DNA from: Chitinophaga pinensis
GTDB lineage: Bacteria > Bacteroidota > Bacteroidia > UKL13-3
DNA: 7,578 bases
Reading direction: 5' to 3'
NCBI GenBank assembly: GCA_945875195.1
Contig: CAMCJW010000137.1
Span: 1 to 7,578 of the forward strand
Position 1 is the stretch's first letter. Each line of letters opens with the position of its first letter. The notes under the pieces are model-generated. The model was given only the letters and a program-made list of their open reading frames with translations, was not told the DNA's origin and ran no database searches. The translations under genes and the position numbers were made by a program. Shown in pieces: positions 5,781-7,578 of this stretch.

Positions 5781-5895
5781 CCGTAAGTACACATTTACGG
5801 TTTAACTTTATTCTTTTTGAATGTCTGATTTAAGGACCTAGCAATCAGATTCCCCAATAGTTTTTGCCGTATTTGGTGCCTCAAGTAAAATCATT
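5781..5895 (+). promoter_or_regulatory. Structured 5' leader of pyrG, possible regulatory RNA
   Basis: Three pairings are visible. First, CCGTAAGT (5781-5788) pairs with ATTTACGG (5793-5800), 8 bp with one G-U around ACAC, exactly at the predicted transcript 5' end. Second, GTCTGATT (5823-5830) pairs with AATCAGAT (5843-5850), 8 bp with one G-U. Third, GTATTTGGTG (5869-5878) can pair with 5900-5910 inside pyrG, about 10 bp with one bulged A, placing the start codon in the loop. TACGG (5796-5800) could instead pair with CCGTA at 5867-5871, so the first and third structures can be linked. A six-codon frame (5821-5841, MSDLRT) overlaps the second stem. There is no Shine-Dalgarno. Pyrimidine control is suggested only by the downstream gene; function is untested. 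Confidence 0.35.
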
Positions 5896-7506
5896 ATGAC
5901 ACCAAAATACATTTTCGTTACAGGCGGAGTTACGTCCTCATTAGGCAAAGGAATTATTGCAGCTTCCTTAGCAAAACTTTTGCAAGCCAGAGGTTATACC
6001 GTTACCATTCAAAAATTGGATCCATACATCAATGTGGATCCAGGTACGCTAAACCCATACGAACATGGTGAGTGTTTTGTAACCGAAGATGGTGCCGAAA
6101 CCGATTTAGATTTGGGTCATTACGAAAGATTTTTAAATAGCCCTACCTCTCAAGCCAACAATGTTACAACCGGTAGAATATACCAATACGTAATCAACCA
6201 AGAACGCGAAGGGGCCTATTTAGGCAAGACTGTTCAGGTTATTCCGCATATCACAGATGAGATCAAAAGAAGAATCAAATTATTGGGTGATACCGGCGAA
6301 TTTGATTTTATCATTACTGAAATTGGCGGTACTGTTGGCGATATTGAATCATTACCTTACATTGAATCCGTGCGCCAATTGCTCTGGGAAATGAAAGATG
6401 AAGATGCGCTTGTGGTGCATTTGACTTTATTGCCTTACTTGAGTTCAACCAAAGAATTAAAAACAAAACCGACCCAACACAGCGTTAAGTTGTTATTAGA
6501 AAGTGGCGTTCAGCCAGATATTTTGGTTTGCAGAACTGAGCATTCTATAACCAAAGAAATGCGCAAGAAGATTGCCTTATTCTGCAATGTAGATACCAAT
6601 TCGGTTATTGAAGCCTTAGATGTGCCTACCATATACGATGTGCCATTGATGATGCTCAAAGAAAAGTTGGATAAAACTGTTTTATCTAAATTGAAATTAT
6701 CTGCCAAGAATGAGCCAGATTTGGAGAGTTGGAAAACCTTTTTAACCCGACATAAAAATCCTAAAAACGAAGTGCGCATTGGTATTATTGGTAAATATGT
6801 TGAATTGCCAGATGCTTATAAATCTATCATTGAAGCCTTTATTCATGCAGGTGCGGCAAATGAAGCCAGGGTTAAGGTTCAATACATCCACAGTGAATTA
6901 TTGGCCGAAGATAACATTGAACATAAATTGGCAGAATTAGACGGTATTTTGGTTGCTCCTGGATTTGGTGAACGCGGTATCGAAGGTAAAATAGCTGCCA
7001 TTAAATTTGCCCGCGAACAAGGAATTCCATTCTTTGGTATCTGCTTAGGTATGCAAATGGCCGTTATTGAGTTTGCCAGAAATGTAATTGGTTGGAAAGA
7101 TGCCCATAGCACCGAAATGAATCCTAAAACCAAACACGCCGTAATTGACATGATGCAAGACCAGAAAAAAATCACCAAAAAGGGCGGTACCATGCGCTTA
7201 GGGTCTTATGTTTGTGAGGTTACCAAAGGAACCAAAGCATACAGTGCTTATGAGAAAACAAAAGTGAATGAGCGTCACCGTCACCGTTTTGAGTTCAACA
7301 ATGCCTATATAAAAGATTTTGAGGCAAAGGGTATGCAAATAACTGGTGTTAACCCAGATACCAAATTGGCGGAAATTGTTGAGATCAAAAACCACCCTTA
7401 TTTTATTGGCGTACAATTTCACCCAGAATATAAAAGTACCGTTTTGAACCCACACCCGCTATTCATTAAATTCGTCAAAGCCGCCGTTATTCATAGTCAG
7501 AAGTAA
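5896..7506 (+). CDS. pyrG: CTP synthase (glutamine-hydrolysing)
   Basis: The 536-residue cytosolic enzyme makes CTP from UTP, ATP and glutamine (EC 6.3.4.2), the last step of de novo pyrimidine nucleotide synthesis. The N-terminal amidoligase domain (about 1-265) opens with the family hallmark YIFVTGGVTSSLGKG (5-19), whose P-loop contains Lys18. It continues with LDPYINVDPGT, FVTEDGAETDLDLGHYERF (Mg-binding Asp72) and TEIGGTVGDIES (Glu142). The C-terminal class I glutamine amidotransferase domain (about 292-536) has PGFGERG, the nucleophile Cys383 in FFGICLGMQ, and the His509/Glu511 pair in FHPEYKS, so the ammonia-producing triad is complete. Length is usual (535-545) and the ATG at 5896 gives the conserved N-terminus. 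It has a canonical promoter and a long structured leader, so it is probably its own transcription unit. An identity beyond doubt for the family; regulation is inferred. Confidence 0.98.
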   Translation: MTPKYIFVTGGVTSSLGKGIIAASLAKLLQARGYTVTIQKLDPYINVDPGTLNPYEHGECFVTEDGAETDLDLGHYERFLNSPTSQANNVTTGRIYQYVINQEREGAYLGKTVQVIPHITDEIKRRIKLLGDTGEFDFIITEIGGTVGDIESLPYIESVRQLLWEMKDEDALVVHLTLLPYLSSTKELKTKPTQHSVKLLLESGVQPDILVCRTEHSITKEMRKKIALFCNVDTNSVIEALDVPTIYDVPLMMLKEKLDKTVLSKLKLSAKNEPDLESWKTFLTRHKNPKNEVRIGIIGKYVELPDAYKSIIEAFIHAGAANEARVKVQYIHSELLAEDNIEHKLAELDGILVAPGFGERGIEGKIAAIKFAREQGIPFFGICLGMQMAVIEFARNVIGWKDAHSTEMNPKTKHAVIDMMQDQKKITKKGGTMRLGSYVCEVTKGTKAYSAYEKTKVNERHRHRFEFNNAYIKDFEAKGMQITGVNPDTKLAEIVEIKNHPYFIGVQFHPEYKSTVLNPHPLFIKFVKAAVIHSQK

Positions 7507-7550
7507 TTAGGTTGGTTTTTACTACAAAGAACTAAGCAACAAATTTTTTT

Positions 7551-7578
7551 GCCCAAAAAATCTTAAGATTTTTTGGGC
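7551..7578. terminator. 28-nt perfect palindrome after pyrG, probable terminator (cut by window edge)
   Basis: GCCCAAAAAATCTT (7551-7564) is followed at once by its exact reverse complement AAGATTTTTTGGGC (7565-7578), giving about a 12-bp stem around TTAA, starting 45 nt after the pyrG stop. A run of seven T's sits directly before it; whether a T-run follows is hidden by the window end. It could be a pyrG terminator or, if matching A's follow, a still longer palindrome with another role. Confidence 0.55.

Larger units (their letters stand above)
5449..5895. other. Gene-free, repeat-rich spacer between the E2 gene and pyrG
   Basis: This 447-nt stretch has no believable gene. A minus-strand reading frame through its first half translates to Ser-Phe repeats and repeat-derived sequence, as expected from a purine tract and hairpin repeats. 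In order it holds a purine-rich hexamer repeat, a small hairpin GGGTC-TAAT-GACCC (5491-5504), hairpin-bearing direct repeats, a bidirectional terminator, a tandem 16-bp duplication, the pyrG promoter, and a structured pyrG leader. Each is listed separately. Confidence 0.8.

Overview
The window looks like ordinary chromosomal DNA from an AT-rich member of the Bacteroidetes. Three things support this. The protein families are typical of the phylum: a short-form AMP nucleosidase, a lone 2-oxo acid dehydrogenase E2, and a Mg-chelatase-I-like AAA+ ATPase. Start codons lack convincing Shine-Dalgarno sequences. Four intergenic sites match the Bacteroidetes -7 box TAnnTTTG, and the one before pyrG also has a -33 TTTG at the ideal 20-nt spacing. 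I cannot name genus or species from the sequence.

Layout, left to right: (1) the C-terminal end of a Mg-chelatase-I-like ATPase runs in from the left edge (2-469, +). (2) AMP nucleosidase follows 44 nt later (514-1287, +) and may be read from the same transcript. (3) A type II toxin-antitoxin-like pair lies on the minus strand, convergent with amn at only 4 nt: a ribbon-helix-helix-like antitoxin (1714-1965) and a PIN-domain toxin (1292-1714), overlapping by one base. Its start is preceded by a perfect 12-bp inverted repeat made of two ATACGTAT palindromes whose centres are 21 bp apart, overlapping the predicted promoter. (4) A divergently transcribed ABC exporter half-transporter (2089-3975, +). 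(5) A dihydrolipoamide acyltransferase E2 (4108-5448, +) with its own predicted promoter and no E1 or E3 beside it. (6) A 447-nt gene-free stretch (5449-5895) packed with a hexamer repeat, TTCA-loop hairpin repeats, a strong bidirectional terminator, a perfect 16-bp tandem duplication, and the pyrG promoter and leader. (7) CTP synthase pyrG (5896-7506, +), followed by a perfect 28-nt palindrome at the right edge.

The genes do not form one pathway. AMP nucleosidase and CTP synthase both act on nucleotide pools, the E2 feeds central carbon metabolism, the ABC protein is a membrane exporter, and the toxin-antitoxin pair is the one accessory insertion. I see no convincing new multi-gene system. 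The items most worth following up are the toxin-antitoxin operator overlapping a possibly leaderless promoter, and the pyrG leader. That leader seems to begin with a hairpin at the predicted transcription start and can form mutually exclusive pairings that reach the start codon.
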